NCBI GenBank assembly: GCA_031257945.1
Contig: JAIRNU010000097.1
Span: 1 to 7,158, forward strand
Source: Holosporales bacterium
Lineage (GTDB): Bacteria > Pseudomonadota > Alphaproteobacteria > BNTO01
Length of the DNA: 7,158 nucleotides
Direction: 5' to 3'
The translations under genes and the position numbers were made by a program. This document shows positions 4,490 through 7,158 of this stretch, piece by piece. Position 1 is the first letter of the stretch. Every line of letters starts with the position of its first letter. The notes under the pieces were generated by a model. That model searched no databases and was not told the origin of the DNA. It saw only the letters and a list, made by a program, of their open reading frames with translations.

Positions 4490-7000
4490 ATGAAGATTAC
4501 TTATACATGGTTGCAAGACCATCTTGAAATGACGGCAAATGGACAAACTGGTACTGAAGTACAAGCTGCCGTACAGGCTATCGTCGATAAATTATGCGAA
4601 ATTGGGTTCGAGGTTGAGAGCGTAGAGGATTTCGCGGACCAGCTGCGAGACATTACGGTTGCTTTGGTGGAGCGCATTGAAAAGCACCCCCAAGCTGAGC
4701 GGCTGCATATATGCTACGTTAATGATGGGTCCGGGCAAACGCTGCAGATAGTTTGCGGGGCGCAAAATGTTCGTGCTGGCATGAAGACTGCCCTCGTGCA
4801 TGTTGGCGGTATCGTTCCGCAAAGTGGCGAGCCCCTCAAGCAAGTCAAAATCCGTAATGTCGAGAGCTGTGGGATGCTGTGCTCGGCGGAGGAGTTGAAT
4901 TTTGAAGATGCTCAGCCCGGTATACTCGATTTGGTTACTGATGCTGCGCCAGGAACCCCGCTAGCCTCTGCGATGGGGCTCGATGATAAGGTTTTGACCA
5001 TCAGCGTTACGCCAAACAGAGGGGATTGCTTTTCCGTTCGCGGTATTGCAAGGGAGCTTGCCGCCGCCGGACTTGGAAAACTTAAAGAGCTGGATTTTTT
5101 GCAGCATTTTAAGAAAGAGGACCAGGCGAATATTAGAAAAGTCGATATTACGCAGCTTGGCGACTCTGCTATTCCCGTTAGTATCACCACGGAGAATTGC
5201 AGCTTTTTCTATGGGGCAACAGTTGATAATGTCCGAAATTGCGAGAGCCCAGCATGGCTGAAAAACCGGCTGAAGTGCGTAGGGCAGCGGCCGATCAATG
5301 CATTAGTCGACATAACAAATTTCTTGAATTTTGATATAGGGCAGCCGCTGCACGTGTACGATGCCGCCATGATTCAGGGGAAGATTACAATCCGCCAAGC
5401 CAAGCGTGAAGAGCAAATTACAGCGCTTAATAAGCAAATTTACACACTGTCTGAAGAGATGATGGTCGTTGCCGATGATTCTCAACCATTAACTATTGCC
5501 GGAATTATGGGGGGGGAAAGCTCCGGTAGCGGCGACAATACTACACGTATTTTTTTCGAGGCGGCTTTGTTCGATCCTGTATCTGTGGCAAAGACCGGGC
5601 AAACCATCGGCTTAACAAGTGAGTCGCGCATGCGTTTCGAGCGCGGCGTTGATCCTGAAATAGCGAAAACCGCCGTTGAATACGGGTTAACACTGGTAAC
5701 AGCAATATGTGGCGGAACGATTACTGGGTGCTCTCTTGCTAAAAGTGATGCTGGAAAGCAAGCCGCTGATACACTTTCGCAGCCTACTGTTTGTTTAACT
5801 TTGTCCGGCCTGCTTGCCCTTGGCGGTAATGATGCGTTAACAATAGCGAATTCGGCCCCGATATTAGCGGCGCTGGGATTCAATATCCGTGAACAAAACG
5901 ATGAGCACGTGGTTGTATCGATTCCTTCGTGGAGGCACGACGTTTCGCGCGAAGAGGACCTAATCGAGGAGATTTTAAGGATTCGCGGATACAACAACCT
6001 TCCTACGAAACCGTTGCCTACCATTTTGCAGGAGCAATGCCTTTGCAAGAAATCTACGGTAAAAAAATGGCTATGTAATCGCGGGTTTAACGAGGTGTAT
6101 ACCCTGCCTTTCCTTAATAGTGACGAGTTCAGCGCGTTTGGAGAGGGTATGGCGCCTGTAAAAGTGCTGTCCCCGCTAAATGTCGAAATGCCGTTTTTAC
6201 GCCCGTCAATCATTCCATCATTGCTCGGCATTGTGCGAACGAGCCAAAGTCGGAATTACAAGTATGGAGCAATTTATGAGATTGAGTCGGTTTTTTCGTG
6301 CGGTATCGGCGGGGAAAGCGCCCCAATCGAAAGGGTCGTAATTAGCGGAGTCCGCTTTGGGAAGCGCCCGCGACATTGGCTTGAACAGGCCAGGAATGTT
6401 GATGTTTTTGACGTTAAGGCCGATTGCGAGGACATTTTTGAGAGGTGCATGGTGCCGTCGTGTGAAGTGGGAACTGCCGGACTTCCGGCATACTACCATC
6501 CAGGTTGTGCTGGTGTTTTTACGGGGCATCCTTCGAAAACTGCTGGGGCTGCCGAAATTAGCAGTGTTTTAGGCTTTTTCGGGGAAGTTCACCCTCGCAT
6601 TTTAGCAAACTTTGGGATATCAGTTCCAGTAGTCGCTTTTGAGATACCGCTCACCGACGAGCTTTTTGCAAATTACGAAAATACTACGGTAAATCCGTGT
6701 GTTTTGTCGAATTTGCAACAGCTAACACGGGATTTCGCCTTTGTTTTAGATGAAAATATTGCAGCGGGCCGTTTGGTTGCTGCGGTTTCCGCGGTTTCTG
6801 CCGCTGACCCATTAATTCAATCCGTGCAAATTTTTGATGTTTTCACGGATGGATTGGCTTCAGGCAAAAAGTCTGTAGCTGTGCAGGTTACGATTCAGCC
6901 GGTAGCAAAGACCCTTAATGAGGAGGATTTGAAGGACTTAAGCGAGAAAATTATTGCAAATGTCAGGGCGAAGGTTGGCGGTGAACTGCGGTCCTCGTAG
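4490..7000 (+). CDS. pheT: Phenylalanyl-tRNA synthetase beta subunit
   Basis: PheT pairs with PheS in the phenylalanyl-tRNA synthetase and supplies tRNA binding and editing of mischarged Tyr-tRNA-Phe. The 836 residues are slightly longer than the usual near-800. Domains in order: N-terminal MKITYTWLQDHL; EMAP-like tRNA-binding OB fold at about 53-160 (HPQAERL, IVCGAQNVRAG, SCGMLCSAEEL); B3/B4 editing domain at about 225-410 (INALVDITNF, GQPLHVYDA, GIMGGESSG, MRFERGVDPE at 381-390); B5 domain at about 433-505 (SIPSWRHDV, EEDLIEEILRIRGYNNLP); a catalytic-like core to about 720 (YYHPGCAGVF, GFFGEVHP); and the ferredoxin-fold anticodon-binding domain at about 738-834 (LTRDFAFVLDE, FDVFTDG, KSVAVQV, TLNEEDL). 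No domain is missing. AAGGGA at 4476-4481 lies eight bases before ATG. At the editing site Ser379 stands where E. coli has Ala356. Confidence 0.98.
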   Translation: MKITYTWLQDHLEMTANGQTGTEVQAAVQAIVDKLCEIGFEVESVEDFADQLRDITVALVERIEKHPQAERLHICYVNDGSGQTLQIVCGAQNVRAGMKTALVHVGGIVPQSGEPLKQVKIRNVESCGMLCSAEELNFEDAQPGILDLVTDAAPGTPLASAMGLDDKVLTISVTPNRGDCFSVRGIARELAAAGLGKLKELDFLQHFKKEDQANIRKVDITQLGDSAIPVSITTENCSFFYGATVDNVRNCESPAWLKNRLKCVGQRPINALVDITNFLNFDIGQPLHVYDAAMIQGKITIRQAKREEQITALNKQIYTLSEEMMVVADDSQPLTIAGIMGGESSGSGDNTTRIFFEAALFDPVSVAKTGQTIGLTSESRMRFERGVDPEIAKTAVEYGLTLVTAICGGTITGCSLAKSDAGKQAADTLSQPTVCLTLSGLLALGGNDALTIANSAPILAALGFNIREQNDEHVVVSIPSWRHDVSREEDLIEEILRIRGYNNLPTKPLPTILQEQCLCKKSTVKKWLCNRGFNEVYTLPFLNSDEFSAFGEGMAPVKVLSPLNVEMPFLRPSIIPSLLGIVRTSQSRNYKYGAIYEIESVFSCGIGGESAPIERVVISGVRFGKRPRHWLEQARNVDVFDVKADCEDIFERCMVPSCEVGTAGLPAYYHPGCAGVFTGHPSKTAGAAEISSVLGFFGEVHPRILANFGISVPVVAFEIPLTDELFANYENTTVNPCVLSNLQQLTRDFAFVLDENIAAGRLVAAVSAVSAADPLIQSVQIFDVFTDGLASGKKSVAVQVTIQPVAKTLNEEDLKDLSEKIIANVRAKVGGELRSS

Positions 7001-7158
7001 AGGAATATCAGGGCCATTTAGTCATCCAGTATAAATATACCGCCTCTTAACAAATTAAACGCAACACCAGCCCCAAAAAATCACGCAAAAGCCATCTCAT
7101 CAAATTCCATGCTCGTAAGCTATCATGATTTTGATGTGGTGGTAAGTTAAAACGGCAA
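7001..7158. other. Non-coding right end of window
   Basis: After the pheT stop there is no gene on either strand that I can support, only very short frames. A short inverted repeat GTATA-AA-TATAC lies near 7030-7041, and no intrinsic terminator with a T-run is visible for the pheST unit. The downstream gene must begin or end beyond the window. Confidence 0.5.

Noticed and set aside
5482..6231. Minus-strand frame of 249 codons inside pheT
   Set aside because: It is antisense to the well-conserved B3/B4 and B5 domains and has no family motifs; long antisense frames are common opposite such genes.

Overview
The window reads as alphaproteobacterial. L35, L20, PheS and PheT are all of bacterial type and sit in the order rpmI-rplT-pheS-pheT, and L35 looks most like alphaproteobacterial versions. 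The accessory part holds a tetratricopeptide-type protein with in-frame tandem repeats and a basic tail, a short palindromic transposon-like element, and a tiny acidic exported peptide. This mix suggests a host-associated member of Rickettsiales or Holosporales. That placement is inference; genus cannot be settled from this sequence alone.

Positions 1-1645 hold the 3' part of a gene for a TPR-like protein that is open through the left edge, so its true start lies outside the window. Its C-terminal third is built from a 30-bp x3 Pro/Ala repeat and a 27-bp x4 acidic repeat, followed by a tail with no acidic residues. Positions 1646-2116 are non-coding: a G/A-rich hairpin, a 146-bp MITE-like element with 17-bp perfect terminal inverted repeats, and an AT-rich stretch with a weak promoter candidate. 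Positions 2117-2302 encode a 61-residue peptide with a signal sequence and a strongly acidic mature part.

Positions 2303-7000 are the housekeeping half. A leader with a consensus -35 box and a terminator-like hairpin precedes rpmI (L35) and rplT (L20), which are 12 bp apart and surely co-transcribed. rplT carries a C-terminal extension whose DNA is half of an imperfect duplication; the second half is out of frame, which suggests a frameshifted tail. The rplT-pheS gap contains two mutually exclusive hairpins, one followed by a T-run, and an extended -10 promoter candidate. pheS and pheT then encode the two subunits of phenylalanyl-tRNA synthetase (alpha2beta2), both intact by motif. The last 158 bases hold no recognisable gene.

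Functionally the right half is a translation cluster: two 50S proteins and the enzyme charging tRNA-Phe. The left half is unrelated accessory DNA. The most unusual points are the shifted duplication at the end of rplT, the leader hairpins before rpmI and pheS, the palindromic element, and the repeat-tailed TPR protein as a candidate secreted effector.
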